Below are positions 10,340 through 21,379 of a stretch of 64,000 nucleotides of DNA, one piece after another. The notes under the pieces are model-generated. The model was not told where the DNA came from and did not search any database. It saw nothing but the letters and a program-made list of their open reading frames with translations. Every line of letters starts with the position of its first letter. Positions within the stretch are counted from its first letter, which is position 1. Source of the DNA: Neoarius graeffei (Eukaryota; Chordata; Actinopteri; Siluriformes; Ariidae); NCBI RefSeq assembly GCF_027579695.1, contig NC_083582.1, positions 874,378 through 938,377 of the forward strand, read 5' to 3'. A program made the translations under genes and the position numbers.

Positions 10340-10687
10340 TCCCTCATAAGTACTATCTGATCCAACTAGAGACAAAATGGACTGATGCACAGGCTTACTG
10401 CCAGGTCAGCCATGCCAATCTGGCTATCATTCAGAGTACTGATGACATGATCTGCCTTCATAATGAAGCACAGAGAGTAAAATTCAGTTCCAGTGCTTGG
10501 ATTGGACTGTACAATGACATAACAAGCTGGCACTGGTCCTTGGAAAATGAGTTCATGGGAATGATGACAAAATGGGGTTCTGGAGAGCCGAACAATAAAG
10601 ATGGATATCAAGAGTGTGTTGCATTGGTTTCTACGATTTGGTCAGATAGAACATGTACAGATACATTTCCTTTTGTGTGCTTTGATG
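10340..10687 (+). CDS. C-type lectin domain 1 (exon)
   Basis: Acceptor CCCTGTCAG at 10331-10339, donor GTGAGA at 10688. The 348-nt exon encodes one C-type lectin domain: KWTDAQAYCQVSHANLAIIQ with the first conserved Cys, WIGLYNDITSWHW (WIGL core), WGSGEPNNKDGYQECVAL with the EPN calcium/mannose-type motif, then IWSDRTCTDTFPFVCF with the last cysteines. These domains bind sugars on the cell surface or in secreted lectins. EPN together with WSD suggests mannose-type binding, although WND is the classic partner. The frame is intact. Its donor site is duplicated by a SINE insertion 14 bp downstream. Confidence 0.85.
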
Positions 10688-10701
10688 GTGAGAAGCTCCA
10701 T

Positions 10702-10934
10702 CTCATCTCATTATCCTTCTACAGGGTCGCAGGCAAGCTGGAGCCTATCCCAGCTGACTACGGGCGAAAGGCGGGGTACACCCTGGACAAGTCACCAGGT
10801 CATCACAGGGCTGACACATAGACACAGACAACCATTCACACTCACATTCACACCTACGGTCAATTTAGAGTCACCAGTTAACCTAACCTGCATGTCTTTG
10901 GACTGTGGGGGAAACCGGAGCACCCGGAGGAAAC
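10702..10934 (-). mobile_element. 5'-truncated SINE, family A, in lectin intron
   Basis: Contains tail and part of the body but lacks the tRNA-like head. Flanked by GTGAGAAGCTCCAT at 10688-10701 and 10935-10948, a perfect 14-bp duplication whose first copy is the exon's own splice donor. Confidence 0.95.
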
Positions 10935-10962
10935 GTGAGAAGCTCCATATTTTTTCCAATAG

Positions 10963-13900
10963 TCTTCTTCTTCTTCTTCTTCTTCTTTTGGCTGCTCCCA
11001 ATTAGGAGTTGCCACAGCGGCTCTTTCGTCTCCATTGCTCCCTGACTTCCGCATCCTTCTCTACCACACCTGCAACTTTCATGTCCTCTCTCACCACATC
11101 CATGTATCTCTTCTTTGGCCTTCCTCGTTTACGTGTGGCTGGCAGCTCCATCCTCAACATTCTCCTTCCAACATGCTCTCCATCTCTTCTTAGGATGTGC
11201 CCATACTATCTCAGTCTCATCTCTCTTAGGTTAATTTCCAAGCTCTCCACATGTGCTGTCCCTCTGATGTGCTCGTTCCTTATCCTGTCCAACCTTGTCA
11301 CTCCCATTGCAAACTTTAACATCCTCAACTCCGCCACCTCCAACTTTGCCTCCTGTCTCTTGGTTAAGGGTACGGTATCCAATCCATACATCTCAGCTGG
11401 TCTCACAACTGTCTTATACATCTTACCTTTCACTTTTGCTGGGACTTTCCTATCACAAATGACTCCCAAAATCCTTCTCCAACTGCTCCACCATGCCTGC
11501 ACTCTCTTTATCACCTCACTATCACAGCCCACATTTTCCTGCACAGTTGACCCCAGGGACTTGAATTCACCAACTTTCTTTACGTCTACTCCTTGCATCT
11601 TCACTACACTCTCATCCCCATTCTCATTGATGCACATGTACTGTATTCTGTTTTGCTCCTGCTCACCTTCATTCCTCTTCATTCCAATGCATACCTCCAT
11701 CTCTCCAAACCCAGCTCAACCTCCTTTCTACTTTCACCACACATCACATCATCCGCAAACATCATGTTCCATGGTGACTCTTGCCTCACTTCATCTGTCA
11801 AGCTATCCATCACTATGGCAAACAAGAAAGGACTCAAAGCAGATCCTTGATGAAGTCCCACCTTCACCTTGAACCATTCAGTCATTCCAACTGCACACCT
11901 CACTGCTGTTTCACTGTTCTCAGACATGTCTTGTACCACTCTAATATACTTCTCATTCACTCCACTCTTTCTCATACAATACCATAACTCATCTCTCGGC
12001 ACTCTATCGTATGCCTTCTTCAGGTCTACAGACACACAATGTAGCTTTCTCTGGCCTTCTCTGTACTTCTCCATTAACATTCTTAAAGCAAAAATTGCAT
12101 CCGACGTGCTCTTCCTTGGCATAAACCCATACTGCTGTTCACAGATTGCTATCTCTCTTCTCAATCTCGCCTCCAATACCCTTTCCCATAGCTTCATGGT
12201 GTGGCTCATCAATTTTATCCCTCTGTAATTACTGCAGCTCTGCACATCTCCCTTATTCTTGTATATTGGGACTAGCACACTCTTTCTCCATTCATTTGGC
12301 ATTTTTTCATTCTCTAAGATCTAATTAAACAATCTTGTTAGGAACTCCACAGCCATCTCACCCAAACATCTCCAAGCCTCAATCGGGATACCATCTGGTC
12401 CAACTGCTTTCCCAGTCTTCATTCTTTTCATGGCTGCCCTCACCTCATCCTTACTAACCAACTCTACTTCCTGATTTGCTGTCTCCAGTGAATCTGACCT
12501 TTTCTCTCTTGGATTCTCCTCATTTCATAAATCCTCAAAGTACTCTTTCCACCTTCTTAATACACTCTCCTTGTTTGTCAGCACATTTCCATTTACATCT
12601 TTCATCACTCTTACCTGCTGTTCATCCCTTGCTTCCCTGTTTCTCTGCCTAGCTAGTCTGTACAGGTCTTTCTCTCCTTCTTTGGTCTCCAGTCTTTCGT
12701 ACAACTCCTGGTATGCATCTGCTTTCGCCTTTGCTACCGCCCTTTTTGCCTTCTGTCTCGTCTCTCTGTATAACCACCTGCTTTCCTCATCTCTCTGATC
12801 ATCCCAATTCTTCTTTGTTAGCTTCTTCTCTTTTATAATTTCCTGCACTTCTTTGTTCCACCACCATGTCTCCTTGTCTTCATTCCTGCTTCCCGATGAC
12901 CACCTTAGCACCTTCCTTGCTGCCTCTCTTACTAGTATAGCAGTAGTATTCCAGTCTTCTGGCAGACTTCCATTACCACTCAATGCTCGTCTCATTTCTT
13001 CCCTAAACTCCTTCTGAAGTTCAACCTCTTTTAGTTTCCACCACTTAATCTTTGGCTCCACCATTTCACGCTTCCTCTTTTTCACTTTCAAGCTCATCCT
13101 GCACACGACCACTTGATGTTGTCTAGCTACACTCTCCCCTGCCATCACTTGACAGTCTCCAATCTCCTTCAGGTTACCCCTTCTGCAGAGTATGTAGTCC
13201 ACCTGTGTAGATCTTCCTCCACTCTTAAACATCACCCTGTGCTGCTCTTTCTTCTCAAAGTATGTATTGACTATTGCCAAATTCATCCTCTTTGAAAAAT
13301 CAACCACCATTTGCCCTTCCACAGTTCTCTCTCTTACACCATATCTGCCCATCACACCCTCATCTCCTCTGTTTCCCTCGCCAACATGTCCATTGAAATC
13401 TGCTCCTATCAGCACACGCTCCTCCCTTGATATACTTTCTACCACTTCATCCATCTTTTCCCAGAAAGACTCTTTCTCTTCATTCTCACATCCAACCTGT
13501 GGGGCGTACGCACACACAACATTGATTACCACTCCTTGAATCTCCAACTTCATGCCTATCACTCTATCTGACACCCTTTTCACATCAATCACACTGTTGA
13601 CCAACTCTCCCCTCAAAACAATACCAACACCATTTTTCTTTCCATCTACTCCATAATAAAACAACTTGCATCCACCTCCAATGTTTTTGGCCTTGCTTCC
13701 TTTCCACCTCGTCTCCTGCACACACAAAATGTCTAGCTTCTTTCTTTCCATCATACCTGCTAACTCTCTCGCTCTGCCAGTCAGTGTTCCCACATTCAGT
13801 GTTCCTACTCTCAATTCTAAGCTCCTTCCCTTCCATCTTTCACGCTCTCTTTTAACACCCCCCCCCCCCCCTTTTCTGTTTTGGCGCAACAGTAGCATAC

Positions 13901-14113
13901 TTTCCTCCAACACCCTGTTGACCAACAGTACCGGAGGTGGCCACTGTTAACCCAGGCCCCGACCGATCCAGTATGGTATTTCTCTTTTCAATCCGCATGT
14001 TAGATTTGGCACAGTTTTATGCCGGATGCCCTTCCTGATGCAACCCTCTCCATTTATCCGGGCTTGGGACCGGCACCAAGAGTACACTTATGCACCCCCA
14101 GTGGCTGGATTCT
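10963..14113 (-). mobile_element. RTE-type LINE, near full length, in lectin intron
   Basis: Spans from a (AAG)n 3' tail (plus-strand TTCTTC run at 10963-10986) to a 5' UTR near 14113. Flanked by ATTTTTTCCAATAG (10949-10962) and ATTTTTTCAAATAG (14114-14127), a 14-bp duplication with one mismatch. About 3.15 kb, the usual size for RTE elements. It lies antisense to the lectin gene. Confidence 0.9.
11030..13925 (-). pseudogene. RTE endonuclease/reverse transcriptase, broken
   Basis: The minus-strand frame 13925-12525 encodes an AP-type endonuclease: LRVGTLNVGTLTGRA, CVQETRWKG (catalytic Glu), VLIGADFNGHVG and TQVDYILCRR. A reverse transcriptase follows at 12302-11679 (SNYRGIKLMSHTMKLWERVL, SVDLKKAYDRVPRDELW, MMFADDVM at about 11748-11759) and an RTE C-terminus at 11700-11206 (ending LEINLREMRLR, then RKRGRPKKRYMDV in another frame). 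Stops lie at about 12525 and 12320 and a frameshift at about 11690, so it cannot make a full polymerase. Confidence 0.9.
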
Positions 14114-14366
14114 ATTTTTTCAAATAGTAATTTTATCAAGTTTGTGTTTAAAGTGTGTTCTCACATGCTAAAATGTTCAACAGCAAATTTTAGGACACAT
14201 TTGGGCAAAATGGGCATCGTGTTTTCCCTTTATTTTCATCTTCAATTTTTTTGATGAACCTCCTTTAACTTTATGTTGTAGCCTATTTAGTGTTCACTTC
14301 TATGAGGCACTACATGTAATGTGAAAATTCAGGATGTATTAATTGTTTGTTTTTCAATTCTCTCAG

Positions 14367-15086
14367 ACAGGTACATTGGAAATGACAGCTATATTTACGT
14401 TTCTCAGCATAAATCTTGGCATGAAGCTCAGGGTCACTTCAGACAGTATCACACCAACCTTTCTAGCACAAGAGATGAAACAGAACACTTAGTTATAAAT
14501 AATATGTTAAATCCTGGGCGGCATGGTGGTGTAGTGGTTAGCGTTGTTGCCTCACAGCAAGAAGGTCCTGGGTTCGAGCCCCGTGGCCGGCGAGGGCCTT
14601 TCTGTGTGGAGTTTGCATGTTCTCCCCGTGTCCGCGTGGGTTTCCTCCGGGTGCTCCGGTTTCCCCCACAGTCCAAAGACATGCAGGTTAGGTTAACTGG
14701 TGACTCTAAATTGACCGTAGGTGTGAATGGTTGTCTGTGTCTATGTGTCAGCCCTGTGATGACTTGGCGACTTGTCCAGGGTGTACCCCGCCTTTCACCC
14801 GTAGTCAGCTGGGATAGGATCCAGCTTGCCTGAGACCCTGTAGAACAGGATAAAGCGGCTAGAGATAATGAGATGAGATGAGAGATGTTAAATCCTACTT
14901 CTTATACTTGGATTGGTCTGTTCAGAGACTCCCGGAAGTGGATAGACCAAACCAATTTCTCTACCATCAGTTGGATGCCTGGACAACCTGATAATTTACT
15001 GGGGAATGAAAACTGTGGTTATTTAAATAATAGTCAGGCTGATGATGCATGGTACTCAGACTTAATGCCTTTCTTCTGTTCCTCAG
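14367..15086 (+). pseudogene. C-type lectin domain 2 exon, split by SINE
   Basis: Acceptor CAATTCTCTCAG ends at 14366; donor GTGAGT follows 15086. Coding sequence 14367-14515 plus 14897-15086, on either side of the SINE and counting one copy of the target duplication, encodes RYIGNDSYIYVSQHKSWHEA...WIGLFRDSRKWIDQ...WMPGQPDNLLGNENCGYL and PFFC, a second lectin domain with a QPD (galactose-type) motif. The usual first cysteine (AQ-x-YC) is replaced: AQGHFRQYHT. Read through the SINE, translation stops at 14831-14833. The host exon frame is otherwise intact, so the insertion looks recent. Confidence 0.85.
14516..14884 (+). mobile_element. SINE family A inserted in coding exon
   Basis: Full-length copy with head, body and GAGATGAGATGAG tail. 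ATGTTAAATCCT at 14504-14515 is repeated exactly at 14885-14896. A short internal deletion removes one GTGAGTGTGAAT-like unit near 14730. Confidence 0.97.
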
Positions 15087-15180
15087 GTGAGTTCAAGTTT
15101 TAATCAGCCTCATATTTATAGCAGTTTAAACTGCTTTAAGAATATCAATTTAAAGGTGTATTTATGTGTGTATATGTATA

Positions 15181-16813
15181 CAGTTAGGTCCATATATATT
15201 TGGACACTGACACAAATTTTGTTTTTTTACCTGTTTACTGAAACATATTCAAGTTATAGTTATATAATGGACATGGACATAAAGTCCAGACTTTCAGCTT
15301 TCATTTGAGGGTATCCACATTAAAATTGGATGAAGGGTTTAGGAGTTTCAGCTCCTTAACATGTGCCACCCTGTTTTTAAAGGGACCAAAAGTAATTGGA
15401 CAATTGACTCAAAGGCTATTTCATGGGCAGGTGTGGGCAATTCCTTCGTTATGTCATTCTCAATTAAGCAGATAAAAGGCCTGGAGTTGATTTGAGGTGT
15501 GGTGCTTGCATTTGGAAGATTTTGCTGTGAAGAAAACATGCGGTCAAAGGAGCTCTCCATGCAGGTGAAACAAGCCATCCTTAAGCTGTGAAAACAGAAA
15601 AAAACCATCCAAGAAATTGCTACAATAGGAGTGGCAAAATCTACAGTTTGGTACATCCTGAGAAAGAAAGAAAGCACTGGTGAACTCATCAATGCAAAAA
15701 GACCTGGACACTCACAGAAGACAACAGTAGTGGATGATCGCAGAATAGTTTCCATGGTGAAGATTTCCCTTCACAACAGCCAACCAAGTGAACAACACTC
15801 TCCAGGAGGTAGGCGTATCAATATCCAAATCTACCATAAAAGAAAAGACTGCATGAAAGTAAATACAGAGGGTTCACTGCACGGTGCAAGCCACTCATAA
15901 GCCTCAAGAATAAAAAGGCTAGATTGGACTTTGCTAAAAAACATCTAAAAAAGCCAGCACAGTTCTGGAAGAACATTCTTTGGACAGATGAAACCAAGAT
16001 CAACCTCTACCAGAATGATGGAAAGAAAAAAGTATGGCAAAGGTGTGGTACAGCTCATGATCCAAAGCATACCACATCATCTGTAAAACACGGCGGAGGC
16101 AGTGTGATGGCTTGGGCATGCATGGCTGCCAGTGGCACTGGGTCACTAGTGTTTATTGATGATGTGACACAGGACAGAAGCAGCCGGATGAATTCTGAGG
16201 TATTCAGAGACATACTGTGTGCTCAAATCCAGCCAAACTGATTGGTCAGTGTTTCATAATACAGATGGACAATGACCCAAAACATAAAGCCAAAGCAACC
16301 CAGGAGTTTATTAAAGCAAAGAAGTGGAATATTCTTGAATGGCCAAGTCAGTCACCTGATCTCAACCCAATTGAGCAGTATTTCACTTGTTAAAGACTAA
16401 ACTTCAGACAGAAAGGCCCACAAACAAACAGCAACTGAAAACCGCTGCAGTAAAGGCCTGGCAGAGCATTAAAAAGGGGGAAACACAGCGTCTGGTGATG
16501 TCCATGAGTTCAAGACTTCAGGCAGTCATTGCCAACAAAGGCTTTTCAACCAAGTATTAGAAATGAACATTTTATTTACAATTATTTAATTTGTCCAGTT
16601 ACTTTTGAGCCCCTGAAATGAAGGGATTGTGTTTAAAAAATGCGTTAGTTCCTCACATGTTTATGCAATCATTTTGTTCAACCCACTGAATTAAAGCTGA
16701 AAGTCTGAACTTCAACTGCATCTGAATTGTTTTTTTCACTATTCATTGTGGTAATGTACAGAACCAAAATTAGAAAAATGTTGCCTCTGTCCAAATATTT
16801 ATGGACCTAACTG
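15181..16813 (+). mobile_element. Tc1-like transposon in lectin intron
   Basis: Bounded by TA at 15179-15180 and 16814-16815, with termini CAGTTAGGTCCATA / TATGGACCTAACTG. Length 1633 bp. It belongs to a different Tc1 family from the CAACCCCGATTCC and CAGTATCTTGC families in this window. Confidence 0.95.
15538..16560 (+). pseudogene. Tc1-like transposase, multiple stops
   Basis: Begins MRSKELSMQVKQAILKL, with helix-turn-helix sequence TIQEIATIGVAKSTVWYIL, then [16 protein letters not shown] (first catalytic Asp), [35 protein letters not shown] (second Asp) and [15 protein letters not shown] (Glu). At least four stop codons or frame breaks (about 15588, 15898, 16240, 16392). Inactive. Confidence 0.9.
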
Positions 16814-16828
16814 TACATCTTTGCTCAG

Positions 16829-16920
16829 TAATCACAGGAAAAATCCAAGTCTTAAGAGTTAAGGTCCAGTTCAGTCAAGACATGAATGATGCTGCAGTAA
16901 AGGCTATTACCCTGGAGCAG
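16829..16920 (+). CDS. C-type lectin gene, tail exon 1
   Basis: Acceptor TTTGCTCAG ends at 16828 and donor GTGGGT follows 16920. It encodes ITGKIQVLRVKVQFSQDMND and AAVKAITLEQ, a region conserved after the last CTLD in teleost mannose-receptor-like lectins. Only 16 bp separate the Tc1 right end from the exon, so part of the polypyrimidine tract and any branch site upstream of 16814 may have been displaced. Confidence 0.75.
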
Positions 16921-17136
16921 GTGGGTCTCATCCTCCACAAGACCTCCCTTACCATGCACATTCTCCTCCTCATTACTGTAGCCAGAAGCTCAGTCTTCAT
17001 CAATATCTGACACATACACATTGTATTTTAATCAGTATCTAACTTTTGTGTTTCTGTAGCAATTTTTACAGATGTCAGCAGAGATTAGTGTCCCTGTCCT
17101 GCACAGTTTTAAGAAAAGTTTTATTCTGTTCTTCAG

Positions 17137-17229
17137 ATCAAGCAGAAACTAAAAGATCATGGGATATCAGGGGACATCACAGTGAAATGGAGAGAGCAAC
17201 CAGATCATGTGGTGTTTCACAAGGAGTAA
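17137..17229 (+). CDS. C-type lectin gene, last coding exon
   Basis: Acceptor TTCTGTTCTTCAG ends at 17136. Encodes IKQKLKDHGISGDITVKWRE then QPDHVVFHKE and TAA. The stop codon overlaps an AATAAA hexamer (17228-17233); whether this serves as the polyadenylation signal is unknown. No membrane segment is encoded downstream, suggesting a secreted or soluble product in the intact gene. Confidence 0.75.
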   Translation: MKQKLKDHGISGDITVKWREQPDHVVFHKE

Positions 17230-17539
17230 TAAAAATAATATTAAAATATGACCAGGGAAAAGAGTGACATCCAAGTCTTTAGCTTTATCTCAAATTGTAG
17301 AATTCTGCAGTGTATTATTTCTGGTGATGGGAATGTCATATATACACTATTTATTTTGGTTGATTTCTGATGCAAAAGTATACTTACATAAACTTTCATT
17401 TAGCTGTACGCAGTATCTGTTTACACCAAATTGAGCATTTTAGCCAACTTTACTCAAACCCTAAAAACACTGGTCCTGTCCCTGTTGAACCCAAGATTCA
17501 ACTATTGCACAGTCTCCACTTCAGAATATTGTCAGTGAC

Positions 17540-17955
17540 TTTTCCTGGGAGGCTGAGAAGTTTGATTCACTTATAATTGGGAAAACACCCTCTGGTTTTC
17601 TTTTTAGTAGGGACCACGATCCCTGTTTGCCAGGCTAAAGGCACTGTCCTAGATCTCCATGGAAAATTGTGCGTGTTAACCACACAACCCTAACCTTGTC
17701 CAGTGCCTTCAATATCTCCAGTTGAATCTTTTCCACCCCTGTAGCTTATGAGTGTTTCTTATCACCACTGTAACCTTAGCCACAGACATTGACTCAAGAA
17801 AACCAGAGATTTCTGGCACTGTTTCCTGAAAGAAGGATATGTCCACTGGGTTAAAGAGGTCCTCAAAGTGCCCCTTCCATAACTCAACAGTAGCCCCAGT
17901 TGAGGTCAATATTCCCCTATGCTTGTTTAGCAGAGCTTGTGGATGCCATCTTCTC
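17540..17955 (-). pseudogene. Rex3-like RTE LINE remnant
   Basis: On the minus strand MTSTGATVELWKGHFEDLFN aligns with MTSTGDIVGRWKEYFEDPLN of the Rex3-like element at 24413-27788, and 17545-17650 matches the RT region around 25710-25805. Heavily decayed and truncated at both ends. Confidence 0.75.
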
Positions 17956-18239
17956 TCCCTCTTGTGCTGTACAGTTTAACAGAAAACTTGTGATGCTTTC
18001 GTGAAAGTCTGTAACTCAACAGTAGCCAAAAATATACTTACATCAAAGAAGTTGCCTTAAACACATTGTACAGAACCAATACAAGCATGAGTGAAATCCC
18101 AGAGGAACACTGAAGTTTGAATTTTTTCCATTAGTTTTTATGTCGGGTCCCTTTTTGGGAGACCCACCATAGGACCATCCCAGGACCACCCAAAACAAAA
18201 TGGATAAAAAAAATAAATAAAATCAATGTGAAAGGACTT

Positions 18240-18625
18240 GAGGGCGGCACGGTGGTGTAGTGGTTAGCGCTGTCGCCTCACAGCAAGAAGGTCCTGGGTT
18301 CGAGCCCTGGGGCCGGCGAGGGCCTTTCTGTGTGGAGTTTGCATGTTCTCCCCGTGTCCGCGTGGGTTTCCTCCGGGTGCTCCGGTTTCCCCCACAGTCC
18401 AAAGACATGCAGGTTAGGTTAACTGGTGACTCTAAATTGACCGTAGGTGTGAATGTGAGTGTGAATGGTTGTCTGTGTCTATGTGTCAGCCCTGTGATGA
18501 CCTGGCGACTTGTCCAGGGTGTACCCCGCCTTTCGCCCGTAGTCAGCTGGGATAGGCTCCAGCTTGCCTGCGACCCTGTAGAAGGATAAAGCGGCTAGAG
18601 ATAATGTGAATGTGATGTGTGTGTG
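18240..18625 (+). mobile_element. SINE family A, with target duplication
   Basis: Full-length copy flanked by TGTGAAAGGACTT at 18227-18239 and 18626-18638 (13 bp). The tail here has drifted to a TGTGTG-rich run in place of GAGATGAG repeats. Confidence 0.95.
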
Positions 18626-18639
18626 TGTGAAAGGACTTT

Positions 18640-19102
18640 CTTTGTTTGAAACACAGACTTTTGATAGGCTAAAATATTTCTTTGAAAAAAGTGGGAAAAC
18701 AGACATATTAAAGTTTTTGTTAAAAACTCTGATGTCCATAATTATAACACAAGGGTAAAGAACAATATTCATATTGAGAAATTAAACTCAAAATAAGGAT
18801 ACAGAACTTTTGCTTTTTCAGCTGTCATGTAATCTCATTCTCTGCCCAACTATATTAAAAGCTCTAAGACTACTAAGACATTTAGAATTAAATATTGGAA
18901 GCACTTTTCTGGTATTTACATACAAGTTGTATTCATTATTAATCATATCATGTTTGTCTCACTACTGTATATTACTTATTTTATATTAGTTCTATTATAT
19001 ATTTTACAAATGTAGTAATGTTGACATAGATTATTAGCACAAGTTTATACACATCTCTAATGGAAACTAGCATCAGCTGAGTGGACCTTGTGTTTAATAA
19101 AG

Positions 19103-19104
<2 letters not shown>
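18640..19104 (+). other. AT-rich region ending in a retroposon-like tail
   Basis: No gene seen. The right end GTGTTTAATAAAGC followed directly by CTAT repeats looks like the 3' end of a retroposon whose tail expanded into the microsatellite. Confidence 0.4.

Positions 19105-19177
<73 letters not shown>
19105..19177. repeat. (CTAT)n microsatellite
   Basis: About 18 tandem tetranucleotide units, directly after an AATAAAG motif. Confidence 0.95.
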
Positions 19178-19424
19178 ACTAATTAACTAACATTTACCAT
19201 ATGGCCTTCTAAGGGTTTTACTAATTAATGATGAGTCTGTGTTTATCATGCGAAATACCTTTACAAGGAATCAGTGGGGGGGGATACAAGGTGATCATAT
19301 ATACATAAGGTCCTTTAAACATTTAAACTCAAGGTCTACTTAGGCTCAGCTTAAAGGAGCTTGATGTTAAAATATCTCCCAAGTATATAAATCATAAATT
19401 CATGCTAATTCATTGTTACTTCCA

Positions 19425-20310
19425 GCGCCATCCTGGGCGGCAGCCTGCCAGAGTTGCTGTTTGTCATCTACAGTGTTTCTTTTTACTTTGCTTTAGATTT
19501 TTTTCCCCCTCCAGCTTGTACTGTTGTATTTTAACTTATACTGTTTTGTTACACTACATTCACACTGCAAGGCTTAATGCTCAATTCCGATTTTTTTGTG
19601 AAATCTGATTTTTTTGTGAGGTCGTTCACATTAACAAATATATGCGACTTGTATGTGATCCTCAGTATGAACGAAAAGCGACCTAAAAGTGTTCCGCATG
19701 CGCATTGCAGGATACGACGATGTCACACGCAGTGAGCATGGCCAGTGTTTACGGAAGTAACCTAAAGTTTCCTGTGTATGACAGTAGCCAGCATGGAGTA
19801 CCTGGCGATGATGCAGTTGTTGTTGCGACAGAGCCAGAACATGCACAATAGCCTGATGTTAAGGAGGAGGTTGAGAAGGAAGAGGGCAAGGGTTTTGGCT
19901 CAGGCGTTCTGCGGGGTAGTGACTGCAACCTCCGTTCAAAGGAACATCAAAGCCATGTTGTTGTAACTTTTTTTGAGAGACCCGCCGCCTACTTCAGTGC
20001 AGAATAGTGACGTTTGTGGCTTGTTGATGACGTGTAAGTCGGATGAATGCGACCTGGCGGTTCAGACTGAAGTCGCATATGAAAAGATCAGATAGGAATC
20101 GGAATTAGAACCACATATCCAAATGGCCTGGGTCGGATTTGAAAAAATCGGATCTGTGTCATTCATATTGTCAATAAAAGATCGGATACAGGTCACATAT
20201 GGGCGAAAAAATCGGATTTGAGTCACTTCAGCCTGCAGTGTGAACGTAGTGTTAGAGAGCAACTTCTGGCACAAGAATTTCCATCAGGATTAATAAAGTT
20301 TTATCTTATC
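19425..20310 (+). mobile_element. LINE 3' UTR interrupted by a MITE
   Basis: The sequence before 19549 and after 20254 joins into a standard fish LINE end (GAGCAACTTCTGGCACAAGA, then AATAAAGTTTTATCTTATCT). The Harbinger-like element lies between. Confidence 0.5.
19552..20251 (+). mobile_element. PIF/Harbinger-like non-autonomous transposon
   Basis: Ends are inverted (CACTACATTCACACTGCAAG / CTGCAGTGTGAACGTAGTG) and flanked by TTA at 19549-19551 and 20252-20254, the 3-bp target duplication typical of PIF/Harbinger. Inner arms hold repeated ATCGGATTTG/AAATCCGAT words. A 62-codon frame at 19778 (MEYLAMMQLLLRQSQNMHNS) may be the N-terminus of a Harbinger protein; no DDE domain is present. 700 bp. 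Confidence 0.75.
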
Positions 20311-21214
20311 TTAAACAGTACAACAATTTCACCATGTTCTTAAAAAAAAAATTGTAGCAAGCTAAAACAGTTTCTGTGTGTGTGTGTGTGTGTGTCCAGT
20401 GTGTGACTGGACATGTGAGGGCCATAAAATATTGAAATGGGAGAGCAGTCTTTCTAATCTAGTTAACAATGGATCAAAGAGATAGCCATGGCTAGGGACA
20501 GAGATCTTCACACCTTTTGGTGCCTCCAGAGACAGAAAGTCTATGGGAATCCCCCAACACGTTCCGAGCTCTAAACCAAACTTGAGACAAAATTCTCTCA
20601 CAATGCCAGCCAAAAGTCTTTTTCTATGGCCTCCCCAAAATCATTCCATGTTCAATCTTTCACTTCTAGAACTGCTTTGCCACACCTCCTCTTGGCTTCT
20701 TTCTCTCTTCTGCCTCTGCTTTACCTCTGAAATGAATCACTAGAGCCCTCCATAAGAATGTCTGCACCTAAACCCTTTGGCCACAGATTCATCCAGGTTT
20801 ATGATTGAGGATTTGAGCATGGGCCATTCATACGCCATGGGCCTCATTTTTCAATCTAGATATGAACAGATTTGTTCAAAAATCATTTGTAGGATCATTT
20901 ACATAAGAAATTTGGTATTCATTAGTGTGTTTAAATTTACATATAATACCAACTAACATAAACATTGATTGGCTTCAACTCACATAAATATGAATCAAAA
21001 AATTTTAGTTCACTTTAGCTTATGCAAACACACAACTCTACTGAAAGATTGATAAATGAGGCCCGATGTCTCTGACATTGAAACCTGAAAGCTTTAAAAA
21101 CTCTGACAGACCTTTACTTCTTAATAGTACTGCTTTTGGGATTTTGCTGATTTCATACTTGCCAACTTTTCAAAGTTCTCATTACCGTATCACATGTACT
21201 GTATTGCAGGGTGG
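20311..21214. other. no recognisable gene
   Basis: Holds a short (TG)n at about 20378-20395. No motif-bearing frame seen on either strand. Confidence 0.4.
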
Positions 21215-21379
21215 CTAATGCTCCTTTTCGAACAAAAGTAGTAGCTTTGTAAAACATACCATGATAACGTGTTGAGATGTTTCAGTACTGTGTATGGTAT
21301 ATACAGTAAAGTACAGTATATACAGTACTGTAAAAAAGAAGCAAACCAATAACAATTTGTGGTTGCATTTTTCTATAGA

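Larger units (their letters stand above)
10340..17229 (+). pseudogene. C-type lectin gene with two CTLDs, interrupted by a SINE
   Basis: Four plus-strand exons fit one gene: 10340-10687 (CTLD1), 14367-15086 (CTLD2, containing a SINE), 16829-16920 and 17137-17229 (tail, stop TAA). Every junction is GT/AG and the phases join correctly (CFD|D|RYIG; FFCSS|V|ITGK; LEQ|IKQ). The tail reading VITGKIQVLRVKV...WREQPDHVVFHKE is a signature of a large teleost family of lectins annotated as mannose-receptor-like or C-type-lectin-like. No signal-peptide exon was found upstream. The SINE adds a stop inside CTLD2, so the allele looks dead unless the SINE is spliced out or is polymorphic. Confidence is high for a lectin gene, lower for its true status. 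Confidence 0.8.

Noticed and set aside
11009-11872. 287-codon plus-strand frame opposite the RTE element
   Set aside because: The minus strand encodes recognisable RT in this interval; the plus frame is Ser/Leu/Thr-rich shadow sequence.
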